The position numbers and the translations under genes were made by a program. Under the pieces are notes generated by a model. It was not told the DNA's origin. It saw nothing but the letters and a program-made list of their open reading frames with translations, and did no database searches. Shown here piece after piece: positions 42,221 to 54,500 of a DNA stretch of 64,000 nt (within the stretch, counting starts at the first letter, position 1; every line of letters starts with the position of its first letter). This stretch comes from Lampris incognitus (lineage: Eukaryota; Chordata; Actinopteri; Lampriformes; Lampridae), in the NCBI RefSeq assembly GCF_029633865.1, contig NC_079219.1:50047008-50111007 (forward strand), in the 5' to 3' direction.

Positions 42221-42319
42221 ACTTCCGGTAATGGTGGCTGAGGAGTAAGTGCGCTTCACTCTCCCTCCCAAACGCATTTCGAATTATTACATCTTAAACT
42301 GCGCTAGCTTGCTAAAAAC

Positions 42320-43201
42320 ATGAGGCAATCGAAGCCTGAAGGTAAACCAGTAAATAAGAAGTCAGAGAGGAACAAAAAAGACCCTGTCATCATGTCTAAA
42401 GCTGAAGTTGTCATCGACCAGACTACTAGCATGGCTAATGGCGCTGTGAGCATGGCTGCCATTGTCAGCCTGCTTGAAACCCACAAGGAAGCTCTTTCTG
42501 CAGAATTAAAGATGGCCATCTCCCCACTGGAAAGCAAAATCGACATGATACAGCTAACGGTAACCGATCAGGGGCAGCGGATCACCTCTCTGGAGACAAG
42601 CGCTGTATCTACCGACGATCGCCTGAAGGCACTGGAAACTAAGTGCAATGAACTGATTACCAGTAACGCCAAATTAAAAGCTAAAACCGCAGATCTCGAA
42701 TCCCGGAGCAGACGCAGCAACATCCGCATCGTTGGGCTCCCAGAATCGGTCGAGGGTCCACAACCAACTGCTTTTTTCTCCGAATTCCTGCACCAGCTCC
42801 TGGGGACTGACATCTTGCCCAACCCCCCCGAACTTGACAGGGCCCACAGGTCGCTGACAGCGAAACCAGGACCGGGCGAAAGACCGAGGCCTGTCATTAT
42901 TCGGTCCCACAACTTCCAAACGAAAGAGAAAGTGCTAAGCGAGGCCCGGAGAAGACGAGCAGAGCCAGGGTCAGAGCTCCGCTATCAGAACAAGCCGATC
43001 ACCTTCTACGAAGACTACAGCCCTGATGTGCAGGAACAGCGGGCTCCCTACCGTGAAGTGATGGAGCAACTCTACCAGCGTGGTCTCAAGCCCAGCCTCC
43101 AGTACACAGCCAGGTTGATGATTACGACGGAGAACGGAGACAGGGTGCGGCTTTCGTCTGTGGATGCAGCTAAGAAATATCTTTTGAGCAGTCACTCGTA
43201 A
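42320..43201 (+). CDS. LINE ORF1 protein, L1 ORF1p-like, intact
   Basis: 293 codons from ATG 42320 (MRQSKPEGKP). A basic N-terminus is followed by a coiled coil at about 40-125 (LESKIDMIQLTVTDQGQRI, then NAKLKAKTADLESR), then the RRM-like domain with RRSNIRIVGLPES at about 127-139, LDRAHRSL, PRPVIIRS and KEKVL. The C-terminal domain starts NKPITFYEDYSPDVQ. In L1 elements this protein trimerises and coats the element's RNA. Length and order match. The Gypsy of copy A inserted at the codons corresponding to 42639-42643. Confidence 0.88.
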   Translation: MRQSKPEGKPVNKKSERNKKDPVIMSKAEVVIDQTTSMANGAVSMAAIVSLLETHKEALSAELKMAISPLESKIDMIQLTVTDQGQRITSLETSAVSTDDRLKALETKCNELITSNAKLKAKTADLESRSRRSNIRIVGLPESVEGPQPTAFFSEFLHQLLGTDILPNPPELDRAHRSLTAKPGPGERPRPVIIRSHNFQTKEKVLSEARRRRAEPGSELRYQNKPITFYEDYSPDVQEQRAPYREVMEQLYQRGLKPSLQYTARLMITTENGDRVRLSSVDAAKKYLLSSHS

Positions 43202-44879
43202 ATCAGCTCTATAAACCAGACACTCCACGTCGCTCCGATACGGTATGTAGCTAATGGTAACGCGGTAGCTAAACGGCTAATTGGCTGACTCGCTAGCTTT
43301 GACATGCTAACATAGCTAACGTTGGCTGGCTCGGGCAAGTCTTGGGCTAACGCTAGCGTTAGCATTGGCATTGGCTGGCGTGCTACTGGCTAGCTAACGT
43401 TGGCTAGCCCAGTGGTTCTCAACCTTTTTGGGGTCCTGGACCCCCTGCGTATTTTTGATCTACCCTGAGGACCCCTCCACCTGATCTTGGGGGAGGGGGG
43501 TTGCAATTTGATAGAAACAGTAGAAACTGCATTTTAAATTGCATTATAGCATTTATTCACTCTTTGGGGCAAAAATAAGAGCTTTCAGTTGTAACTTAGA
43601 TATAGTTAACAAAACAGAATTCTTATGCAGTAACTTTCAGATATATGTAACAAAACAGAATATGTATTCAGTAACTTTCAGATATATGTAACAAAACAGA
43701 ATATGTATTCAGTAACTTTCAGATATATGTAACAACAGAATTTTTATGCAGTAACTTTTAACAATGCAAACGGGAGCGAGATCTCTTATTAAAATACAAT
43801 AAATTACACTTGTGAAACAGATGTAATTAGAGAAAAAAGTCCTGTTACCCTTTATAGTTTAGGTAGATAAAGGTCTCAGTCACATTTGAGTAAAATAATC
43901 CTATTTCTATAAATGTCATATTATCTTTTTTTTAAAGATATTTTATTTTCACGGACCCCTTGCAATTACACCACGGACCACAAGGGGTCCGCGGACCCCC
44001 GGTTGAGAAACACTGGGCTAGCCAACGGAACACAGCCAGACGCTAACGTCACCACAGACTACAGATCGGTTCTTACCCACGCTACTGTGCATACACTTTT
44101 GATGGAGACTTCGTTGTTGTGTTTGGTAACAGCGTTTTTTTTTCTCAAATCCAAATGTTTCTTTTTTCTTTTTTTTTACATCATATTTGGGACTTGAGCT
44201 CACTTATATGCGGGTTTGGCCGCTTACAGTTCCAATCAGAATCGCGACCACACTGGACTCTGAACAATGCGCAGCTGACACCGCTGGATTTATTATGTCG
44301 GTAACGTTACTTTCTCCTGCCTCTTGTTTATTTTACCAACGTAACAGGTTACTTAACGTTAACATGTTATTACTGACTGCGCTTAAAGCTTCCATGCTGG
44401 TTCATATGTTGCTTTTATTTTTCTTTCATTTCTGATCACTGTTGGGCTACGTTACTTGTAAGTATACAAATGGGTGCTTCCGTGCCTGATGTTAATGCCA
44501 CACCCAGCACAGTTGACTGGCCATATTTAGTTTAATATTTGAGAAAGGTATGTTTGAGAAGGGATGTCAGAACCGACCATTACAGTCTTTTTTTCCCACT
44601 TTCCCTCTCTTCATACACAATGTTCTATGTTTTACATTTCTCTATACAAAGGTTTAAGATGGGAATTGTTTCATTTCATCGGGGAGGGAGATTAACCTGG
44701 GAAGGATATGTTTATCCAGGAAGGATTGTATCCAGGGAGATACGTAAGCTTGCAGTTTCCTGCGGGACTGGGGCCCCCCTGGGGTGAGTATGTGTGTGAA
44801 TGTGTGATGCATGTTGGTCCCCCTTTTTTGCCCCCCCCCCCTCAGCTCAATTTCAGATACAGGTACGACTTAGGGAACC
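43202..44879 (+). other. LINE inter-ORF region (copy B)
   Basis: Counterpart of 10888-12568, with the hAT MITE at 43410-44015. The C run before ORF2 is shorter. No gene seen. Confidence 0.6.
43410..44015 (+). mobile_element. hAT-Charlie-like MITE (copy B)
   Basis: 606 bp, with the same terminal repeats. Target duplication GGCTAGCC at 43402-43409 and 44016-44023. Confidence 0.92.
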
Positions 44880-47363
44880 ATGTCAGTGAGTGGTAGAAAC
44901 ATCCGCTTCATCTCCTGGAATGTTAAAGGGATGAATACTGCCATCAAAGCTAACAAAGTGACCAGTCACTTGCAGCATCTTAAAGGTGACCTTTGTTTTT
45001 TACAGGAGACACATATCCGCACCTCAGACATTTCTCGAATCAAAAGATCATGGATGGGACACCTGTTCCACTCAGATTTCTCTGAGAGAGCTAGAGGTGC
45101 CGCAATTATTATAAACAAGAATGTGGCTTTTGAACCAGTCACCACCATAGCCGACACCAATGGTCATTATGTTATAGTGACAGGTAGATTACAGAATACT
45201 CCCGTGGTCCTGGCCTCACTGTATGCTCCAACCTGGGATGACGACAAATTCATGTCTAATTTTTTCTCCTCCTTACCTAATATCAGTGATCACTATATTA
45301 TCATTGGTGGGGACTTCAATCAGGTTCAGGATACAGTACTAGACAGGTCATCCTCCACACTCTCAACAACGTCAAAGTCCGCCAACATTTTAAAATATCA
45401 TGCTGAGCAACTGGGCTTAATAGACCCTTGGAGAACTAAATTCCCCTCCAACAAGGTTTACTCATTCTTCTCACATGGTCACCACACTTATTCACGGATA
45501 GATTTCTTTTTACTTGATAATGATCTAACTCACAATGTTCGCTCCTGTGACTATCACAGCATAGTTATCTCTGACCACGCCCCCACATCTGTAGAGGTTA
45601 ATTTCTCTCGTGGTAGACCACCTTCCAAACCATGGACATTTAATACACATTTATTAGCTGAGCCGGATTTTAAAAGCTTTCTTGCTACACAAATTCAGGT
45701 CTTCTTTGACATAAATGACACATCAGATGTTAGTAGTGCCACACTTTGGGAGTCCTTTAAGGCGTGCCTCCGCGGACATATAATTTCGTTTGTCTCCCAT
45801 TTCAAGAAGCAAGAACGTTCAAAATTGATAGAAATTTCAGATGCAATACGAGAACTGGATAGACAATACTCACAGAACCCCTCTCCAGCTCTATATACAA
45901 AATGGCTTCAACTTCAATTGCAGTACGATTTACTATCAACCGGTCAAGTTGAGAGACTCCTCCTGCGTACCAGACAGCGCTTTTTCAAACAGGGAGATAA
46001 GCCAGGAAAACTTCTTGCATACCAAGCACGTGCGGAAAGTACATCCCGGCTGATACCTAAAATACAGTCACACACTGGCGAGGTCACAACAGACCCTATA
46101 AAAGTTAGTAATGTCTTCTCTGAATACTACTCTAAATTATACTCATCCGAGTCATCACTGTTTGACTGGGACAACTTGAATCCTATAGATCTATTGACTC
46201 TTCCCCAGGTGGATGACTCTAGCGAGCTGGGCGCTCCCATAACAATTCTAGAAGTTAAGGATGCAATAAAGTCACTACAAAGCAGTAAGGCACCTGGGCC
46301 TGATGGCTATACCACTGAGTTCTATAAAACCTTTTCAAAAGTACTCGCCCCAATCTTAGTGAGGGTCTACAATGATGCCTTCTTAGTAGGCTGTTTGCCC
46401 TCTACTTTATCAGAGGCTTCAATTACACTGCTGCTCAAAAGGTCTAAGGACCCACTCCTCTGTGGCAGTTACAGGCCGATCTCTCTTCTTAATGTGGACT
46501 TAAAAATACTGGCCAAGGTTCTGCCGTGTTGTCTCCAAAAAGTCGTGCCGGCTCTGATTCACCCCGATCAGACAGGTTTCATCCACGGAAGACAATTCTT
46601 TTTTAACACTAGAAGGTTGTTTAATATACTCTTTTCCTCCGCCACCGACTCACCTGAAATAGTGCTCTCCTTAGACGTGGAAAAGGCGTTTGACAGGGTG
46701 GAGTGGGGGTACTTGTTTTACATACTTGAAAAATTTGGTCTAGGTGCCAATTTTATCTCTTGGATAAAAGTCCTGTACTCCTCCCCTGTAGCGTCGGTCT
46801 ATATTAATGGCACTAGATCAAGCCAGTTCTCACTCTACCGCGGCACCCGCCAAGGTTGTCCATTATCCCCATTATTGTTCGCCTTGGCCGTGGAACCACT
46901 AGCCATTTGGTTCCATGGAGAGGACAGATTTAAGGGCATTACACGGTTTGGGGTGTCTCATAAACTGTCCTTATACGCTGACGATTTGCTGCTCTACGTT
47001 TCCGACCCACTGTCTTCCATTCCCGTAATCCTGAACATTCTGGAACAATTCAAAAAGCTTTCTGGATACAAACTTAACCTCCAGAAAAGTGAATATCTAC
47101 CTATTAACCCTCCCGCGGAGAGACTCCCCCAGGCTCCATTTCCCTTTAGACGAGTCACCGAGGGATTCAAATACTTAGGAGTCTTCTTCACCAAATCTTT
47201 TAATGAGCTATTCGCAAAAAATGTCCAACCCCTGTTAGATCGTCTTAGGTCTGACCTGTCTAGGTGGTCCTCCCTCCCTCTATCACTTTCAGGACGCGCA
47301 AATCTGATTAAAATGACAGTTGCTCCTCGTTTTCTTTATGTGAGTCCACTATACCAACGCTAG
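44880..47363 (+). pseudogene. LINE ORF2, endonuclease and reverse transcriptase (copy B)
   Basis: 827-codon frame, identical in translation to copy A as far as I can see, with one silent change noticed (Val codon near 45949). Endonuclease and RT motifs are intact, with YADD at residues 699-702. It ends at the same deletion junction. Confidence 0.85.
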
Positions 47364-47811
47364 ACTAGCTAGGATTTATCCAGACAGAACAGACTCATGT
47401 AACAGATGTAAACAGTCTCCAGCTGATTACATACATATGTTCTGGTCATGTCCGCGGCTTGCTGAGTTCTGGACAAACATTTCTGATACATTAAGTACCG
47501 TCTCGGAGACAGTGATAGACCCTGTCCCTCTCAATGCCCTCCTTGGAATTGCCGAATCCCAACCTATGTTTCCTAAGGCCACAAACCAAGTTATTGCATT
47601 TACTACTTTACTTGCCCGAAGGCTCATACTTCTTAAATGGACCCACTCTTCCCCTCCCACTCACAATAGCTGGATTCAGCAGATACTACACTGCATCAAG
47701 CTTGAGAAAATTAGATACTCATTAAAGGGTTCTCTACAGACATTCCGTAAAACTTGGCAACCCCTCTTAGAACACATTGACACCTTAACTATCAATGAAG
47801 AAACTGACTGA
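47364..47811 (+). pseudogene. LINE ORF2 C-terminal remnant (copy B)
   Basis: Counterpart of 15053-15500. C-x2-C...H-x4-C finger near 47398-47455; stop at 47809-47811. Confidence 0.75.
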
Positions 47812-48026
47812 TCAGAGCTGACCCCCCCCCCCTCTTTTTTATTATTCATTATTCACTCTTTTCATGTTATCCTTATTTTATTCCTTTTAGTTTCCCATCT
47901 CTCTTCGTTTACCATGTTTTCTCTCAACTCTCTTTAGTTGGCCCCCCCTTTTTTCCTCCTCCTTCCCCTCTCCCTTGAAATGAATGTGTGTGTATGAATG
48001 TGACCCCAGGGGAACGGGCGGGATAG

Positions 48027-48149
48027 TGGGCGGGGGGGGGACTGGAGTGGAGGGTGGGAAGGGGGTTCATTGGATGGGTGGTGGGGAGGAGGGTTCATGG
48101 GATGGGTAGTGGGGAGGGGGGTTCATGGGATGGGTGGTGGGGTGGGGGG
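48027..48149 (+). repeat. G-rich repeat in LINE 3' UTR (copy B)
   Basis: Counterpart of 15716-15838. Same three-unit structure. Confidence 0.85.
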
Positions 48150-48341
48150 TTTCAAGAATTGGGTGGGCTTGCTTTGAGGGATGGGTTTTTGTATCACTAG
48201 CAGGACAATTATAACACTGTTGTCTTTATTGTTCCACCGCTAACACAATCATTCTTAATTCTACTGTATAACTGTATAAATGCATTTGCCTTCCTGTGTG
48301 AAAAACAATAAAATTATTTTGGAAAAAAAAATCCACTGTGG

Positions 48342-48395
48342 TGGCCACTGAGAAACAGGGAATAAGCCGAAAGAAGAAGTATCTGTGCTAATTCT
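48342..48395 (+). repeat. RTE-type short repeat, right part (copy B)
   Basis: Counterpart of 16031-16084. Ends agccgaaagaagaag, with the 18-bp flank at 48378-48395. Confidence 0.7.
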
Positions 48396-48463
48396 ACTGT
48401 TTTTTTCAATGTAAATGAAAAATTGGACCATTAAAGAACTGGTCAAAGCCAAAAAGGGTCGGT

Positions 48464-48603
<140 letters not shown>

Positions 48604-49290
48604 TAAATGATTAATGATAATCCAGCCAGATCATTCAAACAAGATAGTATTTCCTTGAATAGATTTAAAATGTCAGTGTTCTAAATGAATGGATGTTTTT
48701 GTCTCCAGCAGTGTTTTGCATCCTTTTTTTCTGTGGACCCACTTTTAAAAATGACAAACCATCACGACTCAATTCACAATAGGCCTTATCTATAAACTGT
48801 AAGAAGAGAGAATTTGTGCATAAATGAATGTTCCTGACCATTTTTTACTGTCATTTCCGCATCGCCTTATATTATCTGGAATAGGTAAACCAGCCATTTC
48901 CAAATGATATACGTTTGATAAGTCACAACTTCAATTTATCTACGTGTTACTGAAACATACATGTTAAATTCTTTATAAATGAGACCAAATAAATACATTT
49001 AGTTAACAGGCTAGCTCACTGTTTTTTCCTTCCTCTCATCAGTAAAACAACATACACATTTTAAATACTCTATAAATGAGACAAAATAAGTGCATTTAGG
49101 CGGGGTTAACAGGCTCTCGTTTTTATCCTCTCATCAGTAGAACAAACAGAAGGTACACCAGCCTTTCATATTACATTCAATGTTTTAAGTACCATTATCA
49201 GAACGATACGAATATTCAGTATCAGAAACACTTCTCGTTGAAAGTTTTCTGAAATGCACATGCCTATTAGTTATTTTCTGAAAAAAAAAA
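48604..49290. other. AT-rich stretch with an imperfect duplication (copy B)
   Basis: Counterpart of 16239-16925. The imperfect pair lies at 48961-49151. No gene. Confidence 0.55.
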
Positions 49291-49591
49291 GGGGGGGCAC
49301 AGTTGCCCAGTGGTTAGCACTGTTGCCTCACAGCAAGAAGGTCCTGGGTTCGAACCCCATGCCGTCCCAGGCCCTTTCTGTATGGAGTTTGCATATTCTC
49401 CCGGTGTTTGCGTGGATTTTCTCCCACCATCAAAAAGACATGCATGTTAGGGTTAATACTCCTGTCTGTGCCCCTGAGCAAGGCAATGGAAAGAAGAACT
49501 GGAGTTGGTCCCCGGGTGCTGCAGCTGCCCACTGCTCCTATACAATAGGATGGGTTAAATGCAGAAGAACACATTCATTGTAAGAATATAA
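49291..49591 (+). mobile_element. tRNA-derived SINE (first, copy B)
   Basis: Counterpart of 16926-17226. One substitution noticed in the body (ctgtAtgg). Confidence 0.75.
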
Positions 49592-49596
49592 TTTTT

Positions 49597-49820
49597 GGGC
49601 GACACGGTGGCACAGTGGTTCGCGCAGTCGCCTCACAGCAAGAAGGTCCTGGGTTCAAGCCCCGGGGTAGTCCAACCTTGGGTGTTGTCCCGGGTCATCC
49701 TCTGTGTGGGGTTTGCATGTTCTCCCCGTGTCTCCATGGGTTTCCTCTGGGGGCTCCTGTTTCCTTCCAAAGACATGTAGGTCAGGTGAATCGACCGTAC
49801 TAAATTGTCCCCAAGTGTGA

Positions 49821-49893
<73 letters not shown>

Positions 49894-50023
49894 CCCTGTG
49901 ATGGCCTGGCAGCCTGTCCAGGGTGTCTCCCCGCATGCCGCCCAATGACTGCTGGGATAAGCTCCAGCATCCCTGCGACCCTGAGAGCAGGATGAGTGGT
50001 TTGGTTTGATGTACGGATGGATA
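49597..50023 (+). mobile_element. tRNA-derived SINE (second, copy B)
   Basis: Counterpart of 17232-17690. The internal GT tract at 49822-49891 is 70 bp. A and B boxes are unchanged. Confidence 0.78.
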
Positions 50024-50237
50024 TAATTTGTTGTAAGGTACAATGACAAAATAAAGTGGCTTTCTTCTTTCGTCTTCATTATCAGAACAAGTTGGCTTGT
50101 GTTTAAGTGCAGCTGTTATCAAACAGTCAATCAAGCAATATGAATGGTCAACAATCAATTCGTCAACCACATCAGGTCTATTCCATGTCAAATCTCATTA
50201 GGCCCTTTATGTGCTTTTTACTTATCCTGAATGCTAT

Positions 50238-50380
50238 CTTCTTTTCACCCTTTTTCTCTCCAATTGTATCTGGCCAATTACCCCACTCTCCCGAGCCGTC
50301 CCGGTCACTGCTCCATCCCCTCTGCTGATCCGGGAGGGCACCTGACAGTGAGGAGTTTCACCAGGGGGACGCAGCGCGTG
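50238..50380 (+). repeat. Fragment of a common fish repeat (copy B)
   Basis: Counterpart of 17905-18047. Confidence 0.5.
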
Positions 50381-51164
50381 GGAGGTGAATACTTTGTTAG
50401 TAACAATAGTAGCTACATTTGCAGATAACCACACGACTATTTTCAGTTTATTTTTGTTTCTTTTGGATGCACACGCTAGCTGGGCAACGTTGGTATTTAA
50501 CAGGTGCAGTCTTTGCGGACGTCAGCCAGCTTGTGGACCGATAACAAATGTAAAACGTTAGTTGGCAGTTTATTAGATAGCTAAACTAGCACTATTCTGG
50601 TTAGTGTTCTAGCAAAGTATGTGGCTTTGGTTGACAGCATGTGAATTTGCAAAATGCGCAGTTGGTCACCGCATTTTGATGGCTGCTTAGCGGTTTTATC
50701 CTTGAAACAGGCTAGCGAAAGCGCTATGGTTTAGAAGTAAGGCTGACTAGACCGGTTAGCTACTGTGAGGTCGTTAGACTAACGCAGACTTGCTAGTTGG
50801 CTTGGTAGGTAATTGATTTAATGTAAAGACAGTCAAATGTGAGAATACTAGTATCGCAAATAACATCTAGAACAACTGCAGTGCAAACTAGGGATATTGC
50901 TGTGGTTGTTTTACGATGGCCATATCAGCTGATTAGCTGGCCTTTTTATTTAGATGTAGTTAGCTAGCTAGATTTTCTCAGGGTTTCCTGTATGGATGTC
51001 ATTTTTGGTGTCTCAGTTTACTAGCTAATACAGCATGCTACCAATTTAACTGTGTAATATAACAATAATATGATGGGGATTGTTTATCCAATGTGTATAG
51101 AAGCAGATAAGGTTTTATTCTGTGCTTTAATTTAACATATGAATTCTCTCATGTTCTTTTTTAG
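50381..51164. other. Stretch upstream of hAT exon (copy B)
   Basis: Counterpart of 18048-18831. No coding frame. Ends in the polypyrimidine/AG acceptor. Confidence 0.45.
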
Positions 51165-52337
51165 AGAATGCAATGAGAGCTCCTCAGATTGACCGTGCAG
51201 TGGGCCTGTGTAAAAAGCTAGTGAGCAGTTTCTCCTACAGCTGGAGGCATAAAAAGGAGCTTACAGAGGCACAAAGGGAGCTGAAGCTTCCAGAGCATGC
51301 ACTGAAGATGGAGTGCCCCACAAGGTGGGGATCGAGGCAGGCCATGATAGAAAGAGTCCTGGAGCAGTGGAGGGCCATTGCTCACGTCTTGTCCACTGAT
51401 AGAAAGGCCCGACACCTCATCCCCACATGGCAGGACACTGACGTCCTGGAGGCCATCAACAAATACCTCCGCCCTCTGACTGAGTTTATTGATCTTTCCA
51501 GTGAGAAGTATGTCAGTGTTTCCTTTGTAAAGCTAGTCCTCCACCTTTTCAGCTCCTCTATCCTGAAAGTGGAGGATGATGATCCAAACCTAACATGCAC
51601 CATCAAGACCAAAATACTGAGCTACCTGGATGAAAAATACAAGGACCCTCTGACACAAGAACTGCTTGACATGGCCTCTGTTCTTGATCCACGGTTCAAA
51701 CTGAGATACGTCAGTGAGGACAATGTTGCAGCCAGACTTACTTCTGAGATGGCGAGGCCTATGCCTGTAGGCATGGTAGTAAGTAATTATTGTGATTACA
51801 TACAGATACAGAATTTATTATAAATGAATGAAATGAAGTGGATTAAAATGTGCTATGAAATAAAGTGCTGTAATCTACTTTCTGGATGTGGATGTTAAAT
51901 ATGTTTCATTAGATTGAATTTGGTATTCATATTTTATTTACCATACTCTTTTCAAGGAGACTGATCCCCACGTTGAGACTGCTGAGGATGCTCCAACTTC
52001 AAAGAAAAAGAAGACCTTGGGGAGCTTCTTTAAAACCACTGAGGGAACCACACCAAGACCCTCTTCCCCCCAGGAACAACAAGCTATAGCCTCTGAGCTA
52101 CAGTCTTACCTACAATTAGGCCACCTTGACAGTGAGGAGGACCCGCTGGACTGGTGGAGGGAACACCAGAGACTCTACCGACTCTCAAAACTGGCAAAAA
52201 AATATTTGTGCATTCCGGCCACAGGTTCCCCTTCCGAGAGTGTTTTTAGCACGGGGGGAAATGTGCTGACCTGCCTACGCTCATCGCTCAAGCGGGAAAA
52301 TGTTGACAGGCTGGTGTTCCTTGCTAAAAGCCTATGA
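51165..52337 (+). pseudogene. hAT transposase, last two exons, open frame (copy B)
   Basis: Exons 51165-51778 and 51957-52337, phase 0, with the same splice sites as copy A but no stop. The CPTRWGSR motif is intact, with TCG where copy A has TAG. The C-terminal dimerisation domain is complete and ends LVFLAKSL. The BED finger and the N-terminal half with the first catalytic Asp are not found upstream, so the gene is still classed as 5'-incomplete. A distant upstream exon cannot be excluded. Confidence 0.72.
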
Positions 52338-52676
52338 ATACTGTTATTTAACCTTTTCCGCATAGGCCTGAATTGTTTTAATTTGGTTACATTACGTAAT
52401 GGCATATTTATTTTTAGTTAGCCTATATTTTGAGCACAATTTTATTTATATTTTGCTTATTTTGCTTTTTTTAAAGTCCTATTTTGATGCAAATATTTGT
52501 ACAATTGCAGGCAGTGCTCTGTTTATATTCTGTGCTCTGTTTAGAGCCTCTGTTATATGGGAAAGTGCAATAAAAATATTTTCCCCTAAAATCAGTGAAT
52601 AACCGTGATAAATAATCATGATCTCAATATTGATCAAAATAATCGTGATAATTTTGGCCATAATCGTGCAGCCCTA
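51165..52676 (+). mobile_element. hAT (Ac/ZBED-like) transposon 3' half (copy B)
   Basis: Counterpart of 18832-20341. The right terminus reads ccataatcgtgcagcccta. The left terminus was not found. Confidence 0.65.
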
Positions 52677-52859
52677 CAAGAATCAGAGCCTCCTCCCCCA
52701 GTGACTCGTAGTTGCATAGAGCTAACCCTCTCATTCCCCGGGGAGAACTCCAACATGGTGGAGCTCAACCAGGGACTTGTGAGTATCCCCATACCTGCCC
52801 GGCGCCTGTCAACTTGGCCAACTCCGGAAAAGTAAACAGTTCAGCCCCTCTCCACGAAT
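52677..52859. other. Short unassigned stretch (copy B)
   Basis: Counterpart of 20342-20524. No call. Confidence 0.35.
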
Positions 52860-54279
52860 TTGGTACCAGATCCAAACTAGAAACTTGACTATATTACACC
52901 AATTTTTGCCTTCCTGCATTGGCTTCCTATCCATGTTAGATCAGACTACAAGGTGCTTCTGCTGACTTGTAAAATCCGACATGGGCTTGCCCCATCTTAC
53001 CTGTCTGATCTCTTTAAACCACACATTCCATCTCGAGCTGTTCGCTCTCAAAATACAGGGTTCCTGTGTGTACCCAAAGTTAAAAAGAAGTCAGCTGGTG
53101 GCAGGGCCTTTTCCTGTTGGGCCCCGTTCTTGTGGAAACGCCTGCCTGCTGCCGTCAGACAATCAGTCTGTTGAGTCCTTTAAATCCAAACTTAAAACTC
53201 ATCCTTTTTGCCTTACCCTACATTTGGTTGCCTTTAAATTAAACTCCACAACCTGTACTGAATGGCAGATCGGTTTCTGTCTCAATGTATTTACCAAGCA
53301 CTGCTCTGCCGACCAGATTATAGAGTATAGATTATTGACAATTGCAAACTGTTCTCTTCTCTCATGTCTTTTCTCTCTCTCTCTGAATGATGCCTTCTCC
53401 TTTACATTTTTCTGTATGTGAATGGTGTGATGTGAGTCTCCGGTAACACTTTCTATTAAGCTTGCACCTGTAAGGCCCAGAAGCATCTATGATGCCCTAT
53501 AAGCATCTATTGCATCTATAATGCCCATACTTTCCTATAATGTGTATTACAATGACAAACAGCTATGGCTGAAGACTGTGAAATAGCACTGAAGTCTCAT
53601 TATGCATCTCTACAAAACTTCAGCAAAACAAGTTGGCTATGATGCATTATGACATTTGACAGATAAACCGGCTAATGAGGACATATTTATAATGCATAAA
53701 TCCATTTTAAATTGATATAGTGTATCATAAAGAGGGTTATGAGCTGTTGTGGAGGCGTATACATGGTTATAATGAATCTTACAATGACTTATAGCTACAC
53801 TTATAGGGCGTTATACATAAATGCTTATAGAGCATTATAGATGCAAGCTTCATAGAAAGTGTTACCGAATCTCCTTTGTGCGCATGTGTAGTCTTTCCTC
53901 CTGTCAGGTCTCCATGGTGATGGTGGTCGCATGGCTCAGGTCCTGGGCTGTTCCGGTGGCATCTGGGCACTGCTTGGCATCCTCCTCATCATATTCTTCA
54001 TATTATCTCATAATTCCATTATAATTCTGTTATCCTCTTTCAATGCTGTATTCTGTAAATTGTTTTTATACCTCCTCTGTTGCTCTTCCTAATGTTTCCT
54101 CATATTTTTTCTCCCTGTTAAAGGTTTTTTTTTTAGGGAGCTGCTCCTTATCCGATATGAGGGTCTAAGGACAGAATGTTGTGTTGCTGTAAAGTTCACC
54201 GAGGAAATTTTGTAATTTGTGATATCATGTACATCAATTGAGTTTCGCTACTTTTCTGCTATAAAATAGTTTTAAAATG
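52860..54279 (+). mobile_element. L2-type LINE 3' end with MITE (copy B)
   Basis: Counterpart of 20525-21944. C-terminal coding remnant at 52915-53205 and 3' tail at 54018-54240. A T-to-G change relative to copy A lies near 53176. Confidence 0.72.
53442..53866 (+). mobile_element. 425-bp MITE (copy B)
   Basis: Counterpart of 21107-21531. 8-bp flanks gagtctcc (53434-53441) and gaatctcc (53867-53874). Confidence 0.8.
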
Positions 54280-54284
54280 AAATT

Positions 54285-54500
54285 TGTAGGATTCGACTTA
54301 GAGACGAGAGAGACATTGGTTGTAAACAAACTCTTTACTTAGAACTTAGCAAAGTTAGGATACTCAGCCATCAGGCTACATCTGCGTTCCCTCCAGTTCG
54401 GCTCATACTTAACATTACTTCCTAGTCTCGCCTCGCGAGAGCCCCCCATCAAAGACTAACCAGAGAGCATGCGCATTAACACAAGTCCCAATACATTACA
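54285..54500 (-). repeat. Gypsy-2 3' LTR (copy B)
   Basis: 216 bp. The polypurine tract lies on its internal side at 54501-54512 (minus strand). Confidence 0.92.

Larger units (their letters stand above)
42221..48331 (+). mobile_element. L1/Tx1-clade LINE (copy B, without Gypsy)
   Basis: 6.1 kb including a hAT MITE, so about 5.5 kb of LINE. Target duplication (aaaa)tccactgtgg at 42207-42220 and 48328-48341. ORF1 is intact. ORF2 has the same internal deletion as in copy A. Confidence 0.87.
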